NCBI RefSeq assembly: GCF_014650075.1
Contig: NZ_BMUG01000002.1
Location: 434,001 to 498,000, forward strand
DNA from: Streptomyces microflavus
Lineage (GTDB): Bacteria; Actinomycetota; Actinomycetes; Streptomycetales; Streptomycetaceae
Length of the DNA stretch: 64,000 bases
Reading direction: 5' to 3'
Shown piece by piece: positions 37,051 through 45,436 of this stretch (position 1 is the first letter of the stretch; every line of letters starts with the position of its first letter). Both the position numbers and the translations under genes were made by a program. The notes beneath the pieces were generated by a model that was given only the letters and a program-made list of their open reading frames with translations, did no database searches and was not told where the DNA came from.

Positions 37051-37875
37051 GTGACCGTCCATCCCAGCCTCCAGACCTACGCCGACTCCGCGACTCACTC
37101 CATCGAAGCGATAGCCGACCTGGTCAAGCCACTCGCGGAGGGGGAGTGGAACCGCCGTACGCCGTGCCCCGGATGGTCGGTGCGGGACATCGTGTCGCAC
37201 GTCATCGGCATGGAGTGCGAGATGCTCGGCGACCCGCGCCCGATCCACACGCTGCCGCGCGACCTCTACCACGTACAGAACGACTTCACCCGGTACATGG
37301 AGATGCAGGTCGACGTCCGGCGCCACCACACCGCGCCCGAGATGACGTCCGAGCTGGAGTACGTGCTCATCCGCCGTGCCCGGCAGCTCCGCAACGAGTC
37401 CCGTGCCCCGGAGACGATGGTCCGCGCGCCCCTGGGCGCCGAGCAGACCCTCGAAGTGGCGCACAACATGCGGGCCTTCGACGTCTGGGTGCACGAGCAG
37501 GACCTGCGGGCGACGCTCGGCCAGCCGGGCAACCTGGACTCCCCCGGCGCCCACATCACCCGGGACGCCCTGCTCAGCGCGCTGCCGAAGGTGGTAGCGA
37601 AGGACGCGGGCGCCCCGGCCAACTCGGCGGTGGTGCTGGACGTGCACGGCCCGGTGGAGTTCCTGCGGACGGTACGGGTCGACGCCGACGGCCGCGGTTC
37701 GATCGACGGCTCCCCCTCGCTGGGCCCGGCCGTGACCCTCTCGATGGACTGGGAGACGTACGTACGCCTCGCCTGCGGCCGGGTCCGCCACACCGCAGTC
37801 GCCGACCGGATCAAGGCCGAGGGCGACCAGGAGCTGGCCACCGCGATCCTGGACCACTTCGCCGTCACCCCGTAG
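37051..37875 (+). CDS. Mycothiol-dependent maleylpyruvate isomerase family (DinB-like) protein
   Basis: A 274-residue protein of the four-helix DinB/mycothiol-dependent family. TPCPGWSVRDIVSHVIGMEC gives the first metal His and DVWVHEQDLRATLG the later His-Glu pair. These enzymes use mycothiol, the actinobacterial thiol, in isomerisation or detoxification; the substrate is not predictable. GTG 37051 is chosen as the family start. About 210 bases upstream, divergent from the nitrilase gene, contain no other gene. Confidence 0.88.
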   Translation: MTVHPSLQTYADSATHSIEAIADLVKPLAEGEWNRRTPCPGWSVRDIVSHVIGMECEMLGDPRPIHTLPRDLYHVQNDFTRYMEMQVDVRRHHTAPEMTSELEYVLIRRARQLRNESRAPETMVRAPLGAEQTLEVAHNMRAFDVWVHEQDLRATLGQPGNLDSPGAHITRDALLSALPKVVAKDAGAPANSAVVLDVHGPVEFLRTVRVDADGRGSIDGSPSLGPAVTLSMDWETYVRLACGRVRHTAVADRIKAEGDQELATAILDHFAVTP

Positions 37876-37877
37876 CT

Positions 37878-37927
37878 CTCGGCGGCGCCCGCCCCGTACT
37901 CCACGGATGGGCGGGCGCGCCGCCGAG
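37878..37927. terminator. Hairpin between convergent DinB-like and MFS genes
   Basis: A long inverted repeat: CTCGGCGGCG-CCCGCCC pairs with GGGCGGGCGCGCCGCCGAG, leaving a 2-base bulge, with a 14-base loop. It lies between two convergent genes and probably terminates both. Confidence 0.75.
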
Positions 37928-37943
37928 CACATAGCCGCACGGG

Positions 37944-39254
37944 TTACGCGGGTACGTGCACGGCCTCCACCCGGCTCACCACATGGTGGTCGCGTTCCCT
38001 GAGCGCCGCGCGGCGGCGCAGCCGCAGGATCTGGGTGACGCCGAGCGCCTCCAGGACGAAGACCGAGGCGAAGGCGGCCCGGTAGTTGCCGCCCGTCGCG
38101 TCCAGCAGCACCCCGACGGCGAACAGCGTCGTCATGGAGGCGATGAACCCGCCCATGTTGACGATCCCCGACGCGGTGCCCTGACGCTCCGGTGGATTGG
38201 CCGGCCGGGCGAAGTCGAAGCCGACCATCGAGGCGGGCCCGCAGGCGCCCAGCACCACGCACAGGACGGTCAGCAGCCACATCGGCGTGTGATCGGCGGG
38301 ATAGAAGATCGCGCAGGCCCAGAGAAGGGCGGTCGTCGCGACCGTGCCCAGGGCGATGGGGGTCCGTGCCTCGTGGTGGCGGGCGATGACCTGCCCGTAG
38401 ACGAGCCCCACCACCATGTTGGAGAGCACCACCAGGGTGAGCAGCGTGCCCGCCGTCCCCCGGCTGAGCCCCTGGGCCTCCACGAGAAACGGCATCCCCC
38501 AGAGCAGCAGGAACACCATCGCCGGGAACTGGGTGGTGAAGTGCACCCACATCCCGAGCCGGGTCCCCGGCTCCCGCCAGGCGGCGGCGATCTGCTTGCG
38601 GACGTACGCGCCGCCCGCGTGCTCGGCGGGCGGCGGCTCGTGCCCCTCGGGGTGGTCCTTGAGGAAGAGCAGCAGCAGAACGAGCACGACCACACCCGCC
38701 CCCGCGCTGCCGGCGAAGGTCGTGGTCCAGCCGAAGCTGTGCAGCGCCCGCGCGATGAAGAGCGTCGAGACGAGGTTGCCCGCCATCCCGAACAGCGCGG
38801 CGACCTGGCCGATCAGCGGGCCGCGCCGGGCGGGGAACCAGCGGCTGCCGAGCCGCAGCACGCTGATGAACGTCATCGCGTCGCCGCAGCCGAGCAGGGC
38901 GCGGGCGGCCAGCGCCATGCCGTACGAGGGGGAGAGCGCGAAGCCGAGCTGTCCGACCGTGAACAGGACGGCCCCGATGGTGAGGACCCGCTTGGTGCCG
39001 AGCCGGTCGACCATCAGCCCCACGGGTATCTGCATGCCCGCGTAGACGAGGAGCTGGAGGATGGAGAACGTCGACAGGGCCGACGCGTTGACGTCGAACC
39101 GGTCGGCGGCGTCGAGGCCGGCCACACCCAGGCTCGTACGGAAGATGATCGCGACGAAGTAGACCGCGACGCCGATCCCCCAGACCCAGGCGGCGCGCCG
39201 GCCCCCGGGCGGGTCACCGGGCAGCGAGAGCGTGGGGGCGGCGGCCGAACTCAC
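37944..39254 (-). CDS. Major facilitator superfamily transporter
   Basis: A 436-residue permease with about 12 helices. MFS blocks include GLMVDRLGTKRVLTIGAVLF after helix 2 and LGLAYG-free mid-loop; the region before helix 7 carries a polar loop with HPEGHEPPPAEH. The type resembles nitrate/nitrite or anion:cation symporters. GTG 39254 overlaps the stop of the GntR gene by 4 bases, so the GntR regulator and the transporter form an operon. The substrate is unknown but is probably the GntR effector or a related carboxylate. Confidence 0.88.
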   Translation of the reverse strand: MSSAAAPTLSLPGDPPGGRRAAWVWGIGVAVYFVAIIFRTSLGVAGLDAADRFDVNASALSTFSILQLLVYAGMQIPVGLMVDRLGTKRVLTIGAVLFTVGQLGFALSPSYGMALAARALLGCGDAMTFISVLRLGSRWFPARRGPLIGQVAALFGMAGNLVSTLFIARALHSFGWTTTFAGSAGAGVVVLVLLLLFLKDHPEGHEPPPAEHAGGAYVRKQIAAAWREPGTRLGMWVHFTTQFPAMVFLLLWGMPFLVEAQGLSRGTAGTLLTLVVLSNMVVGLVYGQVIARHHEARTPIALGTVATTALLWACAIFYPADHTPMWLLTVLCVVLGACGPASMVGFDFARPANPPERQGTASGIVNMGGFIASMTTLFAVGVLLDATGGNYRAAFASVFVLEALGVTQILRLRRRAALRERDHHVVSRVEAVHVPA

Positions 39255-39934
39255 CGGTCCTCACCCCGGACCAGCACCCGCACCCGGCCGACATGGCGCC
39301 GCACGACCTGCGCGGCACCCTCCGCGTCCCCGGCCCGGATCGCCTCCAGCAGCTCACCGTGCTCGGTGATGTTGGCCTCGATCCTGCCCGGGTGCGCCTC
39401 CATCACCGCGACGCCCATCCGCAACTGACGGTCCCGCAGCTGGTCGTAGAGGCGCGAGAGGATCTCGTTGCCCGCGTGCTTCACGATCTCGGCGTGGAAA
39501 CAGCGGTCCTTCACGGCCACCGCCGCCAGATCCCCGACCTCCGCCAGCTGCCGCTGCTCCTCCAGGAACTGTTCGAGCCGCGCGATCAACTGGGGCGACG
39601 CGGGCACGGCTTTACGCGCCGCGAACTCCTCCACCAGCAGCCGGGTCTCCACCACGTCCTTGATCTCCTGCGCGGAGACGGCGAGCACGAGGGCGCCCTT
39701 CTTCGGGTAGAGCTTGATCAGCCCCTCGACCTCCAGCCGCAGCAGCGCCTCCCGTACGGGCGTACGCGACACCCCTACCGCGTCCGCGAGACCCCCCTCG
39801 GTGAGCAGCGTCCCGCCCTCGTAACGACGGTCCAGGACCGCCTCCTTGATGTGCGTGTAGACGCGCTCGGCGGCGGGCGGCCGCTTGAGAGAGGTGTGGG
39901 GCGACCGGGCGGGAGCGGAGGGTGCGGCAGGCAT
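39251..39934 (-). CDS. GntR family regulator, FadR/FCD subfamily
   Basis: A 227-residue regulator. The winged helix is visible in ERVYTHIKEAVLDRRYEGG and ADAVGVSRTPVREALLRLE; the C-terminal all-helical FCD effector domain has ETRLLVEEFAARKAV and metal-binding candidates FHAEIVKHAGN and ITEHGELLEAI. FCD proteins bind small carboxylates. ATG 39934 is preferred to a start 30 bases upstream, which adds an unlikely leader. It is translationally coupled to the MFS transporter and probably controls it. Confidence 0.9.
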   Translation of the reverse strand: MPAAPSAPARSPHTSLKRPPAAERVYTHIKEAVLDRRYEGGTLLTEGGLADAVGVSRTPVREALLRLEVEGLIKLYPKKGALVLAVSAQEIKDVVETRLLVEEFAARKAVPASPQLIARLEQFLEEQRQLAEVGDLAAVAVKDRCFHAEIVKHAGNEILSRLYDQLRDRQLRMGVAVMEAHPGRIEANITEHGELLEAIRAGDAEGAAQVVRRHVGRVRVLVRGEDR

Positions 39935-40025
39935 GCGCACAGCATAGATACAACATGCACGCATGGAGGAGCCGCGTCCGGATTCTGGACCGTGACCGGT
40001 TTCCTGCGTCGAAGGCGTGCTTCGC

Positions 40026-40060
40026 AGCGTGCGCTACATGGTCTGCGTAGCGTGCGCTAC
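40026..40060 (+). promoter_or_regulatory. Tandem dyad sites before the ATPase-PIN pair
   Basis: A 12-base direct repeat, AGCGTGCGCTAC, occurs at 40026-40037 and 40049-40060, a 23-base period (about two helical turns). The second copy is the centre of a perfect dyad GTAGCG-TG-CGCTAC (40047-40060), and the first has one mismatch. The sites lie just before the GTG start at 40070 and look like an autoregulatory operator. Confidence 0.6.
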
Positions 40061-40069
40061 GTTGAGCAA

Positions 40070-41380
40070 GTGACAGGTCACGCCATCGAAGAGGTACGTC
40101 TCACCGCGTTCAAGAGCTTCCACGGTGCGGTGCTCCCCTTGGCGCCCCTGACCGTCCTGATCGGACGCAACAGCAGCGGCAAGTCGAACGCACTGGACGG
40201 GCTGGAAGTCCTCTCCCGGCTGGCGCGCGGGGACGACATCAGCGAGGCCCTGGAAAGCCGACGCAGCGCTGCGGGACCGGTGCGGGGCGGGCTGAGCGGG
40301 TGCGTGCCGCACGGTTCGGACCGGTTCTCGCTGGGCTGCACGGTCAGCACGGAGGGCGGCCCCATCACACTCGACGTGACCATTCAGGTAGAACCGGAAG
40401 TCCGTATCCTCGAAGAGCGGCTGACCGGCCCCACAGCCACAGGCATCAAGCCGCTGCTCATCAGCGGAGAGCCGAGTCAGCGCAGGCACCATATCGGTGC
40501 TGCCTGGCACAACGGGAAGCCTGGCCGCAACCCCAGTGCTCTGTTCCTCAACGACCGGCTTCTGACGGCGCAACTGGCGATGCGCGTCGGCGGAGACAGC
40601 GAGGGCGAAATTCACGCCCTCTGGGCGGGCGCTGCCGTCCTGAGCGCGCTCACTGGCGCGTTCCACCTGGACCCGGTGCCGCATCTCATGCGGCAATACG
40701 TGCCAGCCCGCGACATTCACCTACGCAGGACGGCCGAGAACCTTTCAGCAGCAATCGGCCGCGTCCAGCGCCACGACCCCGAGCTCTTCGGCAACCTTGT
40801 CGACCTCCTCCGCGGACTGGTGGATCACGACATCGAACGCCTGCTTGTCACGAGGTCGGAGCTGGGAGACGTCATGCTCGCGCTTGATGAGGGCGCCTTG
40901 GGGGTGACTCCCGCCCGCGAGATGAGTGACGGCATGCTCAGGTTCCTCGCGATCACGACGTCTCTGCTGACCGGGGGCGACGGGTTGGAGCTGGGGCCGA
41001 CAGTGATCTTCGGAGTTGACCGCTCCCTGACCTTGGTCATCGAGGAGTTGGAGAATGGGCTGCACCCCTCCCAGGCCGCGGAGGTCCTGCGACTCGTCCG
41101 AGGAGCGGCTGCCGAGAGCACGACTCGCGTCCTGATCACCACCCACAGCCCCGCACTGCTCTCCGCCCTCAGCGGCGATGACCATCAGGGCGTCATCGTC
41201 TGCTCCCGGGACCGCGCGACGGGCACCAGCCTCCTGACAAGGCTCACCGAGCTAAACGGCTACGCCACGGCGATGGGAGCGGGCCCGCTGGGTGATGTGG
41301 TGACCCACGGCCGGCTGATGCGGGAAGAGCGCGGCGGACAGGACTACGCCGAATTCGACCGGCTCCTCGGGATCGGGTGA
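40070..41380 (+). CDS. ABC-type AAA ATPase (AAA_15/21-like), partner of a PIN protein
   Basis: A 436-residue ATPase of the SMC/ABC-like group found in OLD, Septu and AbiL-type proteins. Walker A is GRNSSGKSN (about 32-40), the signature region is MSDGMLRFLAI, Walker B is LVIEELENGLHPSQ (about 322-335) and the H-loop is ITTHSPALLS. There is no TOPRIM or HNH domain. It is followed after 4 bases by a PIN-domain gene. Start GTG 40070 is preferred; GTG 40052 is also in frame. The codon choice has more A and T in third positions than neighbours, which fits recent transfer. Confidence 0.85.
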   Translation: MTGHAIEEVRLTAFKSFHGAVLPLAPLTVLIGRNSSGKSNALDGLEVLSRLARGDDISEALESRRSAAGPVRGGLSGCVPHGSDRFSLGCTVSTEGGPITLDVTIQVEPEVRILEERLTGPTATGIKPLLISGEPSQRRHHIGAAWHNGKPGRNPSALFLNDRLLTAQLAMRVGGDSEGEIHALWAGAAVLSALTGAFHLDPVPHLMRQYVPARDIHLRRTAENLSAAIGRVQRHDPELFGNLVDLLRGLVDHDIERLLVTRSELGDVMLALDEGALGVTPAREMSDGMLRFLAITTSLLTGGDGLELGPTVIFGVDRSLTLVIEELENGLHPSQAAEVLRLVRGAAAESTTRVLITTHSPALLSALSGDDHQGVIVCSRDRATGTSLLTRLTELNGYATAMGAGPLGDVVTHGRLMREERGGQDYAEFDRLLGIG

Positions 41381-41384
41381 TCCT

Positions 41385-41858
41385 GTGGCTCGGGGGGTGG
41401 AATTCGTCGACACGTCGGTCCTGTGCAATCTGCTGGAGGTCCCCGGCAAGTGCCAGGACCGCAAGCAGGTGATCGATGAGCTGAAGAGTAAACGCGAACG
41501 GCGGGAGACCGATCTTCTGCTGCCGGTCACCGCGATCATCGAAACGGGCAATCACATCGCCCAGGTCTCGGACGGCCGGGCTCGCCGGTCCTGCGCGGAA
41601 CGGCTCTCCGGCGTACTGACCACGGTGATCGAAGGTAAGGCCCCCTGGGCGCTCAATGAGGTCGAGTGGGACGCAGCCCACCTCCAGGCACTCGTGGACG
41701 GCGGCAGCACGGGCAGCAGCCTGATCGAGCACGCCTGCAACCGGCTCGGCTGCGGCGACCTCAACATCCTCATCGAGCGGGACCGCTATCTCGCGCGTAC
41801 GTCCGGGGTACGGGCCACGATCTGGACGCTGGACGAACTGCTTTCCTCCTACGCCTGA
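41385..41858 (+). CDS. PIN-domain ribonuclease-like protein
   Basis: A 157-residue PIN-fold protein. The expected acidic residues are seen as Asp9 (EFVDTSVLCNLL), Glu53 (TAIIETGNH), and Glu115/Asp125 (SLIEHACNRLGCGDLNIL). PIN domains are Mg-dependent ribonucleases, often toxins. GTG 41385 starts 4 bases after the ATPase stop; a second in-frame GTG at 41397 follows a G-run and may be the real start. There is no VapB-like antitoxin gene; the upstream ATPase is the only candidate partner. Confidence 0.8.
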   Translation: MARGVEFVDTSVLCNLLEVPGKCQDRKQVIDELKSKRERRETDLLLPVTAIIETGNHIAQVSDGRARRSCAERLSGVLTTVIEGKAPWALNEVEWDAAHLQALVDGGSTGSSLIEHACNRLGCGDLNILIERDRYLARTSGVRATIWTLDELLSSYA

Positions 41859-42009
41859 GCTGAGCCGCCGCCACTACCACTGGGGCGGCCAAGGTCAAGT
41901 CTGCGCAAATTCACCCGTTCGGGAACACATCCATTCACCCGCCTCAGGAGTCTCACCACCGAGCGGCACCCTTATGTGGCCGCATATCAGGGGCATTTGG
42001 AGCGTTCAG

Positions 42010-42909
42010 TTGAAAATCGGGATCAAGCGCATCAATCGCGTCACCATCATGAGCACCGTGGCACTCACCGCGGGTGCGGTGCTCGCGAGCGGCGCCTTCG
42101 CCTCGACGGCACAGGCCGCCGCGCCGCCGGTTCCGAAGATCGTCGCCAAGGGCGGCTTCGTGATGAACAGCGGCACCGGCAAGGCCCTTTACAGCAAGGC
42201 CGCGGACACCCGCCGCTCCACCGGCTCCACCACGAAGATCATGACCGCACTCGTGGTGCTGTCGCAGAAGAACGTGAACCTCAAGAGCAAGGTCACCATC
42301 CAGAAGGCGTACAGCGACTACATCGTCTCGAAGAACGCCTCGTCCGCCCGGCTCATCGTCGGCGACAAGGTCACCGTGGGCCAGCTCCTCTACGGCCTGA
42401 TGCTCCCGTCCGGCTGCGACGCGGCGTACGCCCTGGCCGACAAGTTCGGCGCCGGCAAGACCCGTGCGGCCCGCGTGAAGTCGTTCATCGGCAAGATGAA
42501 CTCCACGGCGAAGAGCCTCAAGCTGAAGAACACCCGCTTCGACTCGTTCGACGGCATAGGGGGCGGGAACAACTACTCGACCCCCCGTGACCTGACGGTC
42601 ATCGCCAACAAGGCCATGAAGAACTCCACCTTCCGCTCGATCGTCAAGACGAAGTCGACGAAGCAGAAGGTCACGACCAAGAGCGGTGGCTACCGCAACA
42701 TGGCGTGGACCAACACCAACAAGATGCTCAGCAGCTACAGCGGAGCGATCGGCGTGAAGACGGGCTCCGGCCCGACCGCCAAGTACTGCCTGGTCTTCGC
42801 GGCGACGCGCAAGGGCAAGACCGTCATCGGTACGGTGCTCACCTCGTCCTCCGAGGCGAACCGCACGGCCGACGCGAAGAAGCTCATGGACTACGGGTTC
42901 AAGAAGTAG
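42010..42909 (+). CDS. D-alanyl-D-alanine carboxypeptidase (penicillin-binding protein, PBP5-like)
   Basis: A peptidase of about 299 residues, secreted by a signal peptide ending ASTAQAA. Active-site motifs are present: Ser-Thr-Thr-Lys (RRSTGSTTKIMTALVV), the second Ser motif as PSGCDAAYALAD (Ser-Gly-Cys, as in many Streptomyces enzymes) and Lys-Thr-Gly (GVKTGSG). It trims pentapeptides outside the cell. TTG 42010 is preferred because GGAG lies 7 bases upstream and gives a normal signal peptide; ATG 41974 is the alternative. A strong terminator follows. Confidence 0.9.
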   Translation: MKIGIKRINRVTIMSTVALTAGAVLASGAFASTAQAAAPPVPKIVAKGGFVMNSGTGKALYSKAADTRRSTGSTTKIMTALVVLSQKNVNLKSKVTIQKAYSDYIVSKNASSARLIVGDKVTVGQLLYGLMLPSGCDAAYALADKFGAGKTRAARVKSFIGKMNSTAKSLKLKNTRFDSFDGIGGGNNYSTPRDLTVIANKAMKNSTFRSIVKTKSTKQKVTTKSGGYRNMAWTNTNKMLSSYSGAIGVKTGSGPTAKYCLVFAATRKGKTVIGTVLTSSSEANRTADAKKLMDYGFKK

Positions 42910-42928
42910 CCCACCCGCGCGTACGAGC

Positions 42929-42969
42929 AAGGGGCCCGGCCCGCACGATGTGTGCGGGCCGGGCCCCTT
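42929..42969. terminator. Strong bidirectional terminator (18-bp stem)
   Basis: AAGGGGCCCGGCCCGCAC and its exact reverse complement flank a 5-base loop. It ends in AA/TT on both sides, so it can terminate the carboxypeptidase gene and the convergent bkd operon. Confidence 0.9.
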
Positions 42970-43024
42970 CGCTTTCCGGCGATCGCGTCCTACCGATCGA
43001 CGCCCGGCCGGCCGGGAGACGCGG

Positions 43025-44431
43025 TCACGCCCAGGTGATCAGGCGCTTCGGCTGCTCCAGGATCGCCGCCACATCGGCCAGCACCTTGGAGCCCAGCTCG
43101 CCGTCGACCAGGCGGTGGTCGAAGGAGAGCGCCAGCGTGGTGACCTGACGCGGCTTCACCTTGCCCTTGTGCACCCACGGCTGGAGCTTGATCGCGCCGA
43201 CCGCCAGGATCGCGGACTCGCCGGGGTTCAGGATCGGGGTGCCCGTGTCGACGCCGAAGACGCCGACGTTGGTGATGGTCACCGTGCCGCCCGCCATCGC
43301 CGCCGGGGACGTCTTGCCGTCCCTCGCCGTGGCGACCAGCTCGCCCAGGGCCGCCGCGAGCTGCGGCAGCGTCTTGTCGTGCGCGTCCTTGATGTTCGGC
43401 ACGATCAGGCCGCGCGGGGTGGCCGCCGCGATCCCCAGGTTCACGTAGTGCTTCTGCACGATCTCCTGGTTGGCCTCGTCCCAGGCCGCGTTGACCTCGG
43501 GGTTCCGCTTGATCGCGACCAGGAGGGCCTTGGCGATGATCAGGAGCGGGTTGACCCGCACCCCCGCCATCTCCTTGTCCTCCTTGAGCTCCGCCACCAG
43601 CTTCATCGTGCGCGTCACGTCGACCGTCACGAACTCGGTGACGTGCGGCGCGGTGAAGGCCGATCCGACCATCGCCTGCGCGATCGCCTTGCGGACCCCC
43701 TTGACCGGGATGCGGGTCTCGCGAGCCGAGCCGACCGTGGCCGGGGTCACGGGGACACTCACCGCGACCGGCTCAGCGACCTCAGGCGCCGCAGCCGGAG
43801 CAGCCGGAGCCGCCGCCGCGTGCACGTCCTCGCGGGTGATGATGCCGTCCTTGCCGGTCGGCACCACCGTCGCCAGGTCGATCCCCAGGTCCTTGGCGAG
43901 CTTCCGTACCGGCGGCTTGGCCAGCGGGCGGCCGACCGGAGGAGCATCGGCCACGGGAGCCGCGGAACCGTGCCCGTTCAGCTCCGCCTGGACCGCCGCC
44001 GCGACCGCGGCGGCCTCCGGAGCGGCCCCCTTGCGCGGGCGGCGCTTGGTGGAGGACTCGGCGACCCCGTAGCCGACCAGGACCGGCGTCCGGCCCTTCG
44101 GCTCCTCGGCGGGGGCGGCCTCGACCGGCTCCTGGGCGGGAGCAGCGGCCGGAGCGGGGGCGTCCTCGCTCCCCGGCGCCACATCCACCGTGATGATCAC
44201 CTCGCCGACGTCGACCGTCGTACCTTCGGCGAACCGCAGCTCGTGCACCACACCGTCGAACGGGATCGGCAGCTCCACCGCCGCCTTCGCCGTCTCGACC
44301 TCACAGACGACCTGGCCGTCGGTGACCGTGTCACCGGGCTGGACGAACCACTTGAGGATCTCGGCCTCGGTGAGCCCCTCGCCCACGTCGGGCATCTTGA
44401 ACTCGCGGAAGCGAGCGGACGTTTGCGTCAT
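43025..44431 (-). CDS. bkdC: Branched-chain 2-oxoacid dehydrogenase E2 (lipoamide acyltransferase)
   Basis: A 468-residue E2. Domain order: lipoyl domain with modified Lys in VCEVETAKAAVE (about 45), linker rich in Ala/Pro, E3-binding domain (VRKLAKDLGIDLATVVPTG), second linker, and catalytic domain with the active-site pair FDHRLVDGELG. The last gene of a bkdA-bkdB-bkdC operon. The complex converts 2-oxoacids of Val, Leu and Ile into acyl-CoAs used as iso/anteiso fatty-acid and polyketide starters. ATG 44431 is preferred to GTG 44440, three codons earlier. Confidence 0.94.
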   Translation of the reverse strand: MTQTSARFREFKMPDVGEGLTEAEILKWFVQPGDTVTDGQVVCEVETAKAAVELPIPFDGVVHELRFAEGTTVDVGEVIITVDVAPGSEDAPAPAAAPAQEPVEAAPAEEPKGRTPVLVGYGVAESSTKRRPRKGAAPEAAAVAAAVQAELNGHGSAAPVADAPPVGRPLAKPPVRKLAKDLGIDLATVVPTGKDGIITREDVHAAAAPAAPAAAPEVAEPVAVSVPVTPATVGSARETRIPVKGVRKAIAQAMVGSAFTAPHVTEFVTVDVTRTMKLVAELKEDKEMAGVRVNPLLIIAKALLVAIKRNPEVNAAWDEANQEIVQKHYVNLGIAAATPRGLIVPNIKDAHDKTLPQLAAALGELVATARDGKTSPAAMAGGTVTITNVGVFGVDTGTPILNPGESAILAVGAIKLQPWVHKGKVKPRQVTTLALSFDHRLVDGELGSKVLADVAAILEQPKRLITWA

Positions 44432-44453
44432 CGTCGTCACGACCCCTCTCTCC

Positions 44454-45434
44454 TCAGTACGCAAGCGAGCGGTCGACGGCGTCGAGCACCCGGTCCAGAC
44501 CCGGCAGGTACTCGTCCTCCAGCCGGGCCGGCGGGTAGGGCACGTGGTAGCCGCCGACCCTGAGCACCGGCGCTTCGAGGTGGTAGAAGCTGCGCTCGGT
44601 GATGCGGGCGGCGATCTCCGCGCCGGAGCCGTAGAAGACGGGCGCCTCGTGGACGACCACGAGCCGGCCGGTCTTCTCGACCGACGTCTGGATGGCGTCG
44701 AAGTCGATGGGGGACATCGAGCGCAGGTCCAGGACCTCGACCGACTTGCCCTCCTCCTGGGCGGCCGCGGCCGCTTCCAGGCAGACCTTCACCATCGGGC
44801 CGTACGCGACGAGCGTGAGGTCGCTGCCCTCCCGGACGCGTACCGCCTTGTGCAGCGGGCCGGGGATGGACTCGGTGTCGACCTCGCCCTTGTCCCAGTA
44901 GCGCCGCTTGGGCTCGAAGAAGATGATCGGGTCGTCGCTCTGGACGGCCTGCTGCATCATCCAGTAGGCGTCGCTCGCGTTGGACGGCGAGACCACCTTC
45001 AGCCCCGCCACATGGGCGAAGAGCGCCTCGGGGGACTCGCTGTGGTGCTCGACCGCGCCGATGCCACCGCCGTACGGGATACGGACGACGACCGGCAGCT
45101 TGATCTTGCCGAGCGCGCGGGCGTGCATCTTCGCGAGCTGCGTGACGATCTGGTCGTACGCGGGGAAGACGAAGCCGTCGAACTGGATCTCCACGATCGG
45201 GCGGTAGCCGCGCAGGGCCAGGCCGATCGCGGTGCCGACGATGCCGGACTCGGCGAGCGGGGTGTCGATCACCCGGTCCTCGCCGAAGTCCTTCTGGAGG
45301 CCGTCGGTGATGCGGAAGACACCGCCGAGCTTTCCGACGTCCTCACCCATGATGAGGACCTTGGGGTCGGTCTCGAGGGCCAGCCGCAGCGACTCGTTGA
45401 GCGCTTTCGCGATGGACATCTTTTCCACGGCCAT
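44454..45434 (-). CDS. bkdB: Branched-chain 2-oxoacid dehydrogenase E1 beta
   Basis: A 326-residue transketolase-type subunit. It starts [20 protein letters not shown] and has the E1-beta blocks [53 protein letters not shown] and [15 protein letters not shown]. It forms the alpha2-beta2 thiamine-diphosphate enzyme with the preceding subunit. The start is only 2 bases after the stop of bkdA and the stop 19 bases before bkdC, so the three genes are cotranscribed. Confidence 0.95.
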   Translation of the reverse strand: MAVEKMSIAKALNESLRLALETDPKVLIMGEDVGKLGGVFRITDGLQKDFGEDRVIDTPLAESGIVGTAIGLALRGYRPIVEIQFDGFVFPAYDQIVTQLAKMHARALGKIKLPVVVRIPYGGGIGAVEHHSESPEALFAHVAGLKVVSPSNASDAYWMMQQAVQSDDPIIFFEPKRRYWDKGEVDTESIPGPLHKAVRVREGSDLTLVAYGPMVKVCLEAAAAAQEEGKSVEVLDLRSMSPIDFDAIQTSVEKTGRLVVVHEAPVFYGSGAEIAARITERSFYHLEAPVLRVGGYHVPYPPARLEDEYLPGLDRVLDAVDRSLAY

Positions 45435-45436
45435 GG

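Noticed and set aside
40070..41380. OLD-family nuclease
   Set aside because: ATPase motifs fit, but there is no C-terminal TOPRIM domain, so only an ATPase was called.
41385..41858. VapC toxin of a VapBC pair
   Set aside because: No VapB-like DNA-binding antitoxin gene precedes it; the upstream partner is a large ATPase.
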